Origin: Vibrio sp. qd031 | GTDB lineage: Bacteria > Pseudomonadota > Gammaproteobacteria > Enterobacterales > Vibrionaceae | Assembly (NCBI RefSeq): GCF_002100145.1 | Contig: NZ_JXQD01000025.1 | Coordinates: 806,818-870,817, forward strand | DNA: 64,000 bases | Reading direction: 5' to 3' | In this document: positions 16,786-25,269 of the stretch, one piece after another | How the letters are laid out: every line of letters begins with the position of its first letter | How positions within the stretch are numbered: the stretch's first letter is position 1 | Made by a program: the position numbers and the translations under genes | Notes under the pieces: generated by a model | What the model was told of the DNA's origin: nothing | What the model saw: the letters and a program-made list of their open reading frames with translations, nothing else | Databases searched by the model: none

Positions 16786-18720
16786 TTAGTGGCGCTTTCT
16801 GAAAATGTAGATCCCGAATATGCCGATGAGCCAAGCGCCCAAACCAGCACCTTGACGTTCTACAGGGGCAATGTCTGAACTGCGCTCAACGATACTGGCG
16901 GAAGTCGCTCCTGCAATCGGAATCAATGTAACTGCAACAACCTGTTCAGTCTGCGTCCCGCCACCACAATATGAGTTATGCGCTGTTGTATCGTAGCCAC
17001 CAACACACTTAATCGCGGTAGCACTAATTACACCTGCGTCGTTAATCGCTCCAGCTTCAATAATACGGTAAGCATTGTTTGCATCGCTATATTCACCGCC
17101 ATTAGTTAAATCGTCCAGCCACCAAGATTTGTTATTGAATATAGCTCGTCTATCTGTGATTTTTATTGCCATATCTCCGGCTCGATTATTAATATCACCG
17201 AGTGGATAAATAAAACCTCGCTTTCGACGTTGCTTACCACCATCTTCTCGAGCATTTTCAGCGTCTACTTGGCCAACAACCTCATTATAGTTATTGATGG
17301 AATTAGCCTTCCCACCTGCTCCACTAAAAAAGATGTCGTTGGAAAAGTAGTTTGCAGAAGGACTAGATGCGCTTGCGTCGCTCCAGAACAATCTATTTGC
17401 TAACGCACCATTTAGCGCGCGTTTATATCGAAGCTTAGATTCACCAATAGCGACCAAGTTATTACTGATACCAGTCGCTCTTGAATTACTATAAATGTAA
17501 GCATTTTCACCAGAGTCATAAATAGTAGCGCCGGATATAGATTGGAACTGCCATTGATTGGATGGAACTGATTCACTTAACGTTAAAGAGAAATCTTCGC
17601 TAGGATAATAAATGCCTGCTTGCATTCCATAATTATTATCGTTGTGAGGCTTAACTACATTGTAACCAACCAAAACAGGCTTATCTTTATAAACACCAAA
17701 AGTAGGGATAGCAGCTCCTCGTGCGCTGGCCATTGCAGTGTAATCATTTCGATCCGCACGCTCGCCCTCTCCATGTGCCCACCCAGATATATGGGCCCCT
17801 TCAACGGCGTCTTCTTCAGCTTCAAAGCCAAGAGCCCAAATATAAGGTTTAGTCGCAAACGCTAAATGCTGACATTCGCGCCGTTCACCTGGATACGTTG
17901 CGCCACGACAATTGCTTAAATCACCACCATAATCTTTGTTTCCATCATCGACTTCAAAACTTTCGACAGATGCGCTGCCAATTACGTAGGTCACGGTATC
18001 TAATTCAAAAGAATCAAACGCCATGGTACGACCCATTTTCTCACTCAAAGAATCGCTTTGATCTGGAAGCAATATCGTATTTCCTACAAATGCGCGTTCA
18101 CGATATCCAAAACCATAGTTACTTCCCAAATCATAGTAACCACTGCTTGTGGTTCCGATAACATCGCCATCGCTAGTGAAATTAGTAATCACGACATTAT
18201 TGCTACCCCTAATAAATGGTGCAGAATCATTCACTGCAGACGAGCGTAGAGGGTCGATCATTTGCTCAGTTGTATCAACAAAGCCCTTCGCATTCGCAGT
18301 ATACCCTTCATAGTAAGCTTGACGTTCACGTCGCAGTCCACCAAAACCATTTGAACCCCACCACTGCGAGATCGCCCAGTTTTCACAACTGTTGTAACCG
18401 CGCTCTCGGTCACAGTAGTACTCTAGATCATCTTGATCGAGGATATGAAATCGATTGTCGTAAGCCAGCGGTGCTTCATCTTTAAACGGAAAGCCATCGG
18501 TACCATTTCGTATTTCGTTACCGGTCTGAACATCCAAGCTTGTACACGTGGTTTCAAAGCAATTCTCGATGCCATCAATTTCGGTGACTGCAACGCCAAA
18601 AGCCTCGTTGCCCTGACCTTCCAAGTTAACTTCAACAATTTTATATAGAGCAGAATGCGCACTGGTCGCGGCGAATAAGGCTATTGCGATGGTACTTAAT
18701 TTAAAGGTGTTCTTAATCAA
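16786..18720 (-). CDS. Secreted DUF3466 family protein with C-terminal membrane/sorting tail
   Basis: The protein has 644 residues. A signal peptide (about 1-23, ending ATSAHSA) begins a large beta-rich exported region, with recurring stretches of the type 'A.gIN..g.vvG' (for example GKANSINNYNEVVGQ) typical of DUF3466 in Vibrio and Shewanella. The C-terminus, GAGLGAWLIGIFGIYIFRKRH, is a Gly-rich bend, a hydrophobic helix and a basic end, like the GlyGly-CTERM tails cut by rhombosortase, though the Gly motif is weak. Several paired cysteines fit an exported protein. The function is unknown. It lies 12 bp downstream of uup, perhaps co-transcribed. Confidence 0.8.
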   Translation of the reverse strand: MIKNTFKLSTIAIALFAATSAHSALYKIVEVNLEGQGNEAFGVAVTEIDGIENCFETTCTSLDVQTGNEIRNGTDGFPFKDEAPLAYDNRFHILDQDDLEYYCDRERGYNSCENWAISQWWGSNGFGGLRRERQAYYEGYTANAKGFVDTTEQMIDPLRSSAVNDSAPFIRGSNNVVITNFTSDGDVIGTTSSGYYDLGSNYGFGYRERAFVGNTILLPDQSDSLSEKMGRTMAFDSFELDTVTYVIGSASVESFEVDDGNKDYGGDLSNCRGATYPGERRECQHLAFATKPYIWALGFEAEEDAVEGAHISGWAHGEGERADRNDYTAMASARGAAIPTFGVYKDKPVLVGYNVVKPHNDNNYGMQAGIYYPSEDFSLTLSESVPSNQWQFQSISGATIYDSGENAYIYSNSRATGISNNLVAIGESKLRYKRALNGALANRLFWSDASASSPSANYFSNDIFFSGAGGKANSINNYNEVVGQVDAENAREDGGKQRRKRGFIYPLGDINNRAGDMAIKITDRRAIFNNKSWWLDDLTNGGEYSDANNAYRIIEAGAINDAGVISATAIKCVGGYDTTAHNSYCGGGTQTEQVVAVTLIPIAGATSASIVERSSDIAPVERQGAGLGAWLIGIFGIYIFRKRH

Positions 18721-18732
18721 AACAAAATAATC

Positions 18733-20664
18733 CTATTTCATTGCTTCGAGCTGTTCCCAGCGCTCAAAGGCAATATCGAGTTCCTGTTCTTTGGCAGCCA
18801 GTTCATCGAGAACCGGTTGCGTCAACGTAACATCTTGGGAGAAAAATTGCGCATCATTCACTTGTATTTGCAGCGCTTCGATGTCTTGTTCGAGTGTTTC
18901 TAATTTGTGTGGCAGTTCGTCCAACTCACGTTGTAACTTGTATGACAGCTTTTTCGCTTTCTGTACAGGCTCTACTGGGACATTCTGTGCGTTAGGCTTG
19001 TCCTTTTTCTCACTGGAGACCTTTTTCTGTGACGCTGTCACCAAGTATTCACCACGAGCCTTTGCTGCCTGAAGCTGTTGACGACGTGCATCGTGATAGC
19101 CACCAACATAATCACCAACACGTCCTTGCCCTTCAAAAATCCAGCTGGACGTCACTGTATTATCAACGAATGCACGATCGTGGCTAACGAGAAGTAAAGT
19201 GCCATTATAATTGGCAAGTAAATCTTCCAAAAGTTCCAACGTTTCAATGTCTAAATCGTTAGTTGGTTCATCAAGCACCAATAAATTATTTGGCTTTAGG
19301 AATATTCTGGCCAATAGTAAGCGGTTTTTTTCGCCCCCAGACAACGCTTTTACTGGCGTTCTGGCACGTCGTGGCGAAAATAGAAAGTCTTGCAAGTAAC
19401 TTAACGCATGCCGCTCCCGTCCGTTAACCGTGACTTCTTGTTTGCCGTCTGCAAGATTATCGATCACGCTCTTTTCTGGATCGAGAATTTCACGGTATTG
19501 ATCAAAGTAAGCAACTTCTAACTTGGTTCCACAGCGAAGTTTCCCATCTGTTGGCTCCAGTTTGTCCAGCAACAGTTTAAGTAGAGTCGATTTACCACAG
19601 CCATTGGGTCCGATAAGCGCAATTTTGTCGCCACGCATAATATTAAAGCTGAAATCATCAATGATCGATTTGCCTTCAAAAGCAAACTTGAGGTTCTGTG
19701 CTTCAAAGACAATTTTGCCGCTTCGAACACCTTCATCAATGTTGATATTGGCGCGGCCCTGTACTTCAATGCGCTCCTTTCGCTCTTGGCGAAGTTTTTT
19801 GAGCGCTCTAACGCGCCCCTCATTGCGAGTACGTCGGGCCTTAATGCCCTGCCTTATCCAGACTTCTTCTTGCGCAAGTTTTTTGTCAAACTCGGCGTTT
19901 TGAAGCTCTTCTACACGAAGCAGCTCTTCTTTCTCTAATAGGTACTTTGCATAGTCCCCTGGGAAAGACACTAGCTTACCGCGATCCAAGTCGACAATTC
20001 GAGTTGCCATAGACTGGATAAACGCCCTATCGTGCGAAATAAATATAATTGAGCCTTTGAAGTCTTTTAGAAAGTTCTCGAGCCACTCAATAGTATCTAC
20101 GTCCAAGTGGTTGGTTGGTTCGTCTAGCAGCAACACATCGGGATCGCAAGCCAGGGCTCGAGCAAGCGCCGCTTTACGCTGCCAACCACCAGACAAATCG
20201 CCAAGCAATGTTTCGCCTTCAAGCTTAAGCGCCGCCATCACATTTTTGATCCGATCTTCAAAACGCCACGCACCAAGATGATCCAGTTGCTCTTGTACAT
20301 TGGACAGTTTTTTAAAGTTACTTTCACTTGGGTCCACAGCAACGACATCAAGGAGGTCATGATAGCGCTTTAAAATAGCACCAACTTCTGCGAGCCCTTC
20401 AGAGACATAATCGAACACCGTCCCACTGACGTTGCGAGGCGGATCCTGTTCGAGGCGAGACACGACTACATCTTGCATAATTTGCAGTTTGCCGTCGTCC
20501 ATTTGGGTTAATCCCGCGATAACCTTCATCAGCGTGGACTTACCCGCGCCGTTTCGGCCCACTAGACATACTCGTTCATTGTCTTCAAGTGTAAAGTCTG
20601 CTCTATCAAGCAGTGGAGTATCGCCGTAAGCCAATTGACCATTATGAATGGTGAGTAATGCCAT
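18733..20664 (-). CDS. uup: ABC-F family ATPase Uup
   Basis: The protein has 643 residues with two ABC cassettes and no membrane segments. Walker A motifs are GRNGAGKST and GPNGCGKST; signature motifs are LSGGWQRKAAL and LSGGEKNRLLL; Walker B parts are LLLDEPTNHLD and LVLDEPTNDLD. A basic linker and a C-terminal coiled coil (about 565-640) follow, as in Uup. ABC-F proteins act on ribosomes; Uup also influences transposon excision and branched DNA. Its ATG lies inside the preceding glutaredoxin gene (23-base overlap), so translation is coupled. A matS motif lies at 19029-19041. Confidence 0.96.
   Translation of the reverse strand: MALLTIHNGQLAYGDTPLLDRADFTLEDNERVCLVGRNGAGKSTLMKVIAGLTQMDDGKLQIMQDVVVSRLEQDPPRNVSGTVFDYVSEGLAEVGAILKRYHDLLDVVAVDPSESNFKKLSNVQEQLDHLGAWRFEDRIKNVMAALKLEGETLLGDLSGGWQRKAALARALACDPDVLLLDEPTNHLDVDTIEWLENFLKDFKGSIIFISHDRAFIQSMATRIVDLDRGKLVSFPGDYAKYLLEKEELLRVEELQNAEFDKKLAQEEVWIRQGIKARRTRNEGRVRALKKLRQERKERIEVQGRANINIDEGVRSGKIVFEAQNLKFAFEGKSIIDDFSFNIMRGDKIALIGPNGCGKSTLLKLLLDKLEPTDGKLRCGTKLEVAYFDQYREILDPEKSVIDNLADGKQEVTVNGRERHALSYLQDFLFSPRRARTPVKALSGGEKNRLLLARIFLKPNNLLVLDEPTNDLDIETLELLEDLLANYNGTLLLVSHDRAFVDNTVTSSWIFEGQGRVGDYVGGYHDARRQQLQAAKARGEYLVTASQKKVSSEKKDKPNAQNVPVEPVQKAKKLSYKLQRELDELPHKLETLEQDIEALQIQVNDAQFFSQDVTLTQPVLDELAAKEQELDIAFERWEQLEAMK
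19029..19041. other. matS site (MatP binding motif)
   Basis: GTGACGCTGTCAC is an exact match to GTGACRNYGTCAC, identical to the copy in ccoI. It lies inside the 3' part of uup. Confidence 0.75.
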
Positions 20665-20878
20665 GTATTGTTAACCATTGAGATAATTGTTGAGCGTCAA
20701 ACGGCCAATTTAGCTCGTTAGACGCAACCTTTACGACTGGGATAACCCAGCCATACTGTTTAAAGAGAGTCTCATCAAACGCGATATCAACCACTTCTGG
20801 CGATAGTCCAAGCTCAGTGCAAATCTGAAGTGCTTGTTCGCATAGGTGACAGCCTTGAGTACTGTATAACGTGACCAT
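20642..20878 (-). CDS. Small glutaredoxin-like protein
   Basis: The protein has 78 residues with a thioredoxin fold. It begins [16 protein letters not shown], putting the CXXC redox pair at Cys10 and Cys13, followed by the conserved cis-proline segment WVIPVVKV. It belongs to the short glutaredoxin family (DUF836 type) often found beside rlmKL and uup in Vibrio and Shewanella. It is probably a cytosolic dithiol redox protein; its partner is unknown. The ATG overlaps the rlmKL stop by one base (TAATG) and uup starts within it, giving a tightly coupled rlmKL-grx-uup operon. Confidence 0.85.
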   Translation of the reverse strand: MVTLYSTQGCHLCEQALQICTELGLSPEVVDIAFDETLFKQYGWVIPVVKVASNELNWPFDAQQLSQWLTIHGITHHS

Positions 20879-23013
20879 TAGCTTGCGTGAGTAATGATCC
20901 AGCAGTTGTGTATATGCTTGTTACGTGCAAAATCCAGTGGCAAGGTTTGCGACGAAATATTCTTTGCCGACAGTCCAAGCTCATTAAGTGCATCCAGATC
21001 CATTTTAAAGTGGCGCTTGTTGTTAGAGAACACTATGGTCCCTTCTGCACTAAGAATACGCTTAAGATCGGTCATCAACGCAATATGATCACGTTGGACA
21101 TCAAATGTCTGTTCCATGCGTTTTGAGTTAGAAAACGTTGGCGGATCGATAAAGATGAGATCGTATTGATTCTGTTCTGCAGTAAGCCACTTAAGGCAAT
21201 CAGCTTGTACAAATTGATGCTCCTTACCTTTAAGGCCGTTCTCAGCCATATTCTCTTGCGCCCAATTAAGGTAGGTGTTGGACATATCCACTGTGGTGGT
21301 CGATGTCGCGCCACCAGCGGCAGCGTGTACGGTGGCAGAGCCTGTGTAAGCAAACAAGTTAAGGAAAGAGCGTCCCTTTGCCATTTCCCCTAAGCGCTTG
21401 CGGGTCAGTTTATGGTCCAGGAATAGCCCAGTATCGAGATAGTCGTGTAAATTAACGCGAAGTTTTACGCCATACTCCTCAACGACCATGAAGTGATTAT
21501 TGGTCGATAGTTTTTGATACTGACTGCGCCCTTTCTGCTTCTCTCGTACTTTAAGCACAACATTGGTAGCGGGTACCCCAGTAACAGCGATGGTCGCTCG
21601 TACGATTTCAGTCAATCGCCGTTTTGCGGTTTCTTCTGGTACCGTTTTTGGCGCCGCGTACTCTTGGATCACTAAGTGATCGTCATATTGGTCAATCGCC
21701 ACATTATAGTTGGGCAGATCCGCGTCATATAAGCGATAGCATTGAAGCTGCTCTTTTTTGGCCCACTTAGACAGTTTGCCGATGTTTTTCTTCAATCGAT
21801 TGGCAAACTCTGCTGCCACCAACGGCGCCTCTGCGGATTGACCTTGTTTGTCTTGGACTTGCTGCGCAGCGGTTTCGGAAATGGAATAGTTTTTCAGGTG
21901 ACAACGTAACGCGCCGTTACTCATCTTAAATTGCTTATCTGCACGCATGCCCACGCAGCTCAACAGCTCTTCAGAGCTCGAAAACAGCGATACTTTATGG
22001 CCAGAGAACTGCTGCTTTAGGCGAACACCTAATTCGGTATACAGCGCAATCAAGCCTGGTTCACTGCTGAGTCGCTCACCATAAGGCGGGTTGCATACAA
22101 TAACACCGTGTTCAAACTCTTCCGGCTTATCAATCTGAGTCGCGTCAGCGACTTGAAAATCGATCAGGCTGTCCAATCCTGCCCGTCGTGCGTTATCACG
22201 AGCGGTTTTGATGACATAGCTATCCATATCATAGCCATAAAATGTTGACTCACACGCTTTGATGCCTTTGCGCGCTTTTACCTTAGCTTCACTCTTAATC
22301 TCAGCCCATAATTCGTAGTCAAAATCTTTATAGGATTCAAAGCACCACTGCTCTCGGTTTACAGACGGTGCCATATCACACGCTATCATCGCCGCTTCAA
22401 GCAACAAAGTGCCTGAACCACACATAGGATCCAACAAAGGCAGGCCTTTTTGCCATGCACTGCGACTAATAATTGCGGCGGCTAGCGTCTCACGTAATGG
22501 CGCTCGGCCTGATTGCAAACGATAGCCACGATGGTGTAACCCGCCACCGACTAGATCAAGACCAATAAGAGCTTTTTCTTTGTGCAAACGACAGTGAATA
22601 CGCAGATCCGGCTGATCTTTATTGATCGACGGACGTCGATCGCCCACTTTTTCAAAATGGTCAACAACCGCATCTTTTACCTTCATTGCACCGTATTGGC
22701 TGTTACGAATTTCTCGGTTGGTTCCGTTGAAATCAACAACAAATGTTTTAGCAGCACTAAAATGCTTGCTCCACGAAACTGAAGAAGCAGACAGGTATAG
22801 ATCCATATCGTCACGACAGTCAAACTCACTGAGCACTTCAACAAATCGGGACGCGATTCGGCTCCACAAGCAACAACGGTATAACGTAGCCAAATCCGCC
22901 TTAAAAAATACCCCCGCCTGAGTAAGTTTATAGTCTGTAATACCCAAGTCGGTCAGTTCATCGGCCAGCAGTTGCTCTAAGCCGTTGGCGGTAATCGCTA
23001 ATATCTTTTTCAT
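20878..23013 (-). CDS. rlmKL: Fused 23S rRNA m2G2445/m7G2069 methyltransferase RlmKL
   Basis: The protein has 711 residues from the ATG complementary to 23011-23013, which begins [16 protein letters not shown] like E. coli RlmL; the frame is open 24 codons further but without family support. A THUMP domain (about 50-160) precedes the RlmL methyltransferase with CNPPYGERL, and the C-terminal RlmK domain has [18 protein letters not shown] and [13 protein letters not shown]. Both S-adenosylmethionine sites look intact. It modifies 23S rRNA helix 74 during 50S assembly. AAGAG upstream serves as SD. Confidence 0.96.
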   Translation of the reverse strand: MKKILAITANGLEQLLADELTDLGITDYKLTQAGVFFKADLATLYRCCLWSRIASRFVEVLSEFDCRDDMDLYLSASSVSWSKHFSAAKTFVVDFNGTNREIRNSQYGAMKVKDAVVDHFEKVGDRRPSINKDQPDLRIHCRLHKEKALIGLDLVGGGLHHRGYRLQSGRAPLRETLAAAIISRSAWQKGLPLLDPMCGSGTLLLEAAMIACDMAPSVNREQWCFESYKDFDYELWAEIKSEAKVKARKGIKACESTFYGYDMDSYVIKTARDNARRAGLDSLIDFQVADATQIDKPEEFEHGVIVCNPPYGERLSSEPGLIALYTELGVRLKQQFSGHKVSLFSSSEELLSCVGMRADKQFKMSNGALRCHLKNYSISETAAQQVQDKQGQSAEAPLVAAEFANRLKKNIGKLSKWAKKEQLQCYRLYDADLPNYNVAIDQYDDHLVIQEYAAPKTVPEETAKRRLTEIVRATIAVTGVPATNVVLKVREKQKGRSQYQKLSTNNHFMVVEEYGVKLRVNLHDYLDTGLFLDHKLTRKRLGEMAKGRSFLNLFAYTGSATVHAAAGGATSTTTVDMSNTYLNWAQENMAENGLKGKEHQFVQADCLKWLTAEQNQYDLIFIDPPTFSNSKRMEQTFDVQRDHIALMTDLKRILSAEGTIVFSNNKRHFKMDLDALNELGLSAKNISSQTLPLDFARNKHIHNCWIITHAS

Positions 23014-23246
23014 TGTGCTCTTAATTGGTGCGCGTTTAATCGGACAATTATATCCCGAAACCGATCTATTAGGCACAGTTTTCACAGCAGAAATTCGATA
23101 AATCCTCGTATCTGGCTAAGTGTTCATCAATGCCCCGACAAATTCTCCCGTTCAAGTTCAATAATTCATAAGTGACCACTTACTATACGTTATAACCTTT
23201 ACTCATGGTGCTCTCACCTGTGAATGCATAATTATTTACCGTGAAA

Positions 23247-23260
23247 CTGGTATAGACCAG
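23247..23260. promoter_or_regulatory. Perfect palindrome of the GntR/HutC operator type
   Basis: CTGGT-ATAG-ACCAG is a perfect inverted repeat and resembles the TGGTnnAnACCA operators of HutC-subfamily GntR regulators. It lies 84 bp upstream of a degenerate plus-strand frame and over 230 bp from rlmKL, so no intact gene sits where an operator would be expected. Confidence 0.4.
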
Positions 23261-23343
23261 GCGGTTTTATGCGCACATAAAAAGCAACACAAACGCTCAA
23301 AACAGGGAAATAATGCTAGCAAACCAAGATGAATTGGAATCAG

Positions 23344-23503
23344 ATGAGTAAAAATTTAATTAGAAATAGTAGCGACTTAGCTCACGATTTAGACAATCAC
23401 AGCTAAAGAAGACGGGCAAGTTGCCATTGTGAACACAGCCAAGTGGCCAAAGAAGGGACTAACCTATGAGGATAAGCGCTCGGTTTGGAGAATAATGGGT
23501 TAA
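23344..23503 (+). pseudogene. Short frameshifted reading frame of unknown family
   Basis: ATG at 23344 opens MSKNLIRNSSDLAHDLDNHS and stops at 23406. The next frame, from 23393, reads TITAKEDGQVAIVNT, then AKWPKKGLTYEDK, then RSVWRIMG to a TAA at 23501-23503, and has a TAG immediately before it. Joined by a one-base shift, the pieces give a coherent protein of about 53 residues. The second piece has no usable start of its own. I do not recognise the family. A sequencing error, a real pseudogene and coincidence all remain possible; the amino-acid texture favours former coding. Confidence 0.35.
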
Positions 23504-23517
23504 ACGTAAGGGCGGAA

Positions 23518-24060
23518 TTACGACACCATAGAAATGGGCTGTGCCACTTCAACATATTCGATGTGCGTCATTCTATCGTGCATCACTTTGACCATGTCAC
23601 CAAACTTTAGCGTTTTATAGCCGTTAAGTTGAAAGTCTTCTAGATCAACCAACGCACAGATACTCGCATTGTCGCCTGCTTCTACAACAATAAAAATGCC
23701 CTGGTTTAAGCTATTTTGCATCTGCACCAACATACCTTCACAAGGAATATCTACCCCATTACCGGCATCAAAGAACCAGCTTTTGGGTTGAACAGGCTTG
23801 TGGAAGCGCTTTGCCGCGACGCAGTTTAAATTGAGCTCTGCTTGGCGAGGCTCATTGAGGGGAAGTGTCGCAATCGAATCACGAAACGTATGGAACGCCT
23901 GTGCATCTTCGACATTGAATTGATTGGTTTGAAATGCGCAAGGAATAAGATCCTTGGTCTTAAGGTTGGCTTTGAATAACATGCCGTCATCAAGGTCCAG
24001 CATCAGTGCGGATTTTGAATGGTCGTAATACCAATTCCATGTATCGCTAAGTTTCAGCAT
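23518..24060 (-). CDS. zapC: Cell division protein ZapC
   Basis: The protein has 180 residues, the same as E. coli ZapC, starting MLKLSDTWNWYYDHSKSALM, where D.W.WYYD and the MLDL.DGMLF that follows are family signatures. An in-frame start 11 codons upstream exists, but GAAGGA lies six bases before the ATG at 24060, so the shorter form is chosen. ZapC is a cytosolic factor that binds FtsZ and promotes protofilament bundling at the Z ring. The pyrD-zapC-rlmKL order matches E. coli. Confidence 0.93.
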   Translation of the reverse strand: MLKLSDTWNWYYDHSKSALMLDLDDGMLFKANLKTKDLIPCAFQTNQFNVEDAQAFHTFRDSIATLPLNEPRQAELNLNCVAAKRFHKPVQPKSWFFDAGNGVDIPCEGMLVQMQNSLNQGIFIVVEAGDNASICALVDLEDFQLNGYKTLKFGDMVKVMHDRMTHIEYVEVAQPISMVS

Positions 24061-24160
24061 AGGTCCTTCTCTACTTCGCTCATTATCAAACAACGAGAGT
24101 GACGCTCAAAAAATCTGTACAACATGTCACTGCATCGATAATTCTACAAAGGGACTGGCA

Positions 24161-24188
24161 AAAAAAAAGAGGAAGCAAGCTTCCTCTT
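24161..24188 (-). terminator. pyrD terminator
   Basis: Arms AGAGGAAGC / GCTTCCTCT with a two-base centre are followed on the minus strand by eight T. It lies 25 bp after the pyrD stop. Confidence 0.9.
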
Positions 24189-24212
24189 TATGACGTTCGT
24201 TTAGGCTAATAC

Positions 24213-25223
24213 TTAAATATTTTTTACAATATCAGCGACCAATTTTGGTCCGTGATAAATGAAGCCGGAATAAACCTGTACTAAACTGGCCCCTGCTTGC
24301 ATTTTCTCTTTTGCCGAAACGTAAGAGTCGATCCCACCTACTCCAATAATTGGAATTTCACCTTTCAATAGCTCGCTTAGACGTTTAACCACTTCCGTGC
24401 TTCGCAGTTGAACAGGTCGGCCACTCAATCCGCCCGACTCTTGTCCATGCTTCAAATTAGAAACCATTGAGCGGTCAAGTGTCGTGTTAGTTGCAATCAC
24501 ACCGTCGATATCATGCTTAAGCAAAGACTCACAAATTTGCTCAATTTCATGATCATCAAGATCTGGTGCGATCTTCAATGCAACCGGTACGTATTTACCG
24601 TGTTTGGCCGCTAGTTCTTGTTGCTTTTCTTTCAGCTCTGACAACAGGGAATCTAACGCTTCACCATATTGCATGCTGCGAAGCCCTGGAGTATTCGGTG
24701 AAGAAATATTAACCGCGATGTAACCTGCATGTGCGTACACTTTTTCCATGCAGATAATGTAATCTTGATTACCCTCTTCAATAGGTGTGTCTTTGTTCTT
24801 ACCAATGTTGATCCCAAGAACACCATCAAAATTGGCGCGTTTAACATTTTCAACAAGGTTATCAACGCCAAGGTTATTAAAACCCATGCGATTAATGATG
24901 CCTTCAGCTTCGATTAATCGAAACATGCGAGGTTGGTCATTACCCGGTTGAGGACGCGGTGTCACCGTTCCAACTTCTACGAAGCCGAAACCCATAGCGC
25001 CAAATGCCTCGATACATTCACCGTTTTTATCCAGCCCTGCCGCGAGGCCAACTGGATTTTTAAACGTTAACCCCATACATTCAACTTCGCGTTGCGGCAA
25101 GCGCTGACGAAAGGCGAAATCTAACGGTGTTCCGGTGATTTTAGGAAGATATTGAATTGCAAGATCATGCGCCTTTTCGGCGTCAAATTGAAACAAGCCA
25201 AGTCTGGCTAGACGGTAGAGCAT
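24213..25223 (-). CDS. pyrD: Class 2 dihydroorotate dehydrogenase (quinone)
   Basis: The protein has 336 residues, as in E. coli PyrD. The N-terminal amphipathic membrane-associating segment ([20 protein letters not shown]) is class 2 specific. FMN-barrel motifs include [26 protein letters not shown] (here [12 protein letters not shown], with the catalytic Ser) and IIGVGGI. It oxidises dihydroorotate to orotate with quinone as acceptor, step four of pyrimidine synthesis, at the inner membrane. CGGAGG is a strong SD. It follows the gdh terminator closely, so the promoter must overlap or lie within the 3' end of gdh. Confidence 0.97.
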   Translation of the reverse strand: MLYRLARLGLFQFDAEKAHDLAIQYLPKITGTPLDFAFRQRLPQREVECMGLTFKNPVGLAAGLDKNGECIEAFGAMGFGFVEVGTVTPRPQPGNDQPRMFRLIEAEGIINRMGFNNLGVDNLVENVKRANFDGVLGINIGKNKDTPIEEGNQDYIICMEKVYAHAGYIAVNISSPNTPGLRSMQYGEALDSLLSELKEKQQELAAKHGKYVPVALKIAPDLDDHEIEQICESLLKHDIDGVIATNTTLDRSMVSNLKHGQESGGLSGRPVQLRSTEVVKRLSELLKGEIPIIGVGGIDSYVSAKEKMQAGASLVQVYSGFIYHGPKLVADIVKNI

Positions 25224-25234
25224 TGTGCCTCCGA

Positions 25235-25262
25235 TAAAAAAAAGCCCCGTATAAACGGGGCG
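25235..25262 (-). terminator. Terminator between gdh and pyrD
   Basis: Arms GCCCCGT / ACGGGGC with a short loop are followed on the minus strand by nine consecutive T. It lies only eight bases after the gdh stop and about a dozen before the pyrD start. Confidence 0.9.
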
Positions 25263-25269
25263 TTATTAT

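Larger units (their letters stand above)
23014..23517. other. 504-bp interval between rlmKL and zapC with relic features
   Basis: This is unusually long for the otherwise compact rlmKL-zapC region. It must contain the rlmKL promoter. It also contains a GntR-type palindrome (23247-23260) and a short frameshifted reading frame on the plus strand (23344-23503). I see no terminator, tRNA or mobile-element ends. Confidence 0.5.
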
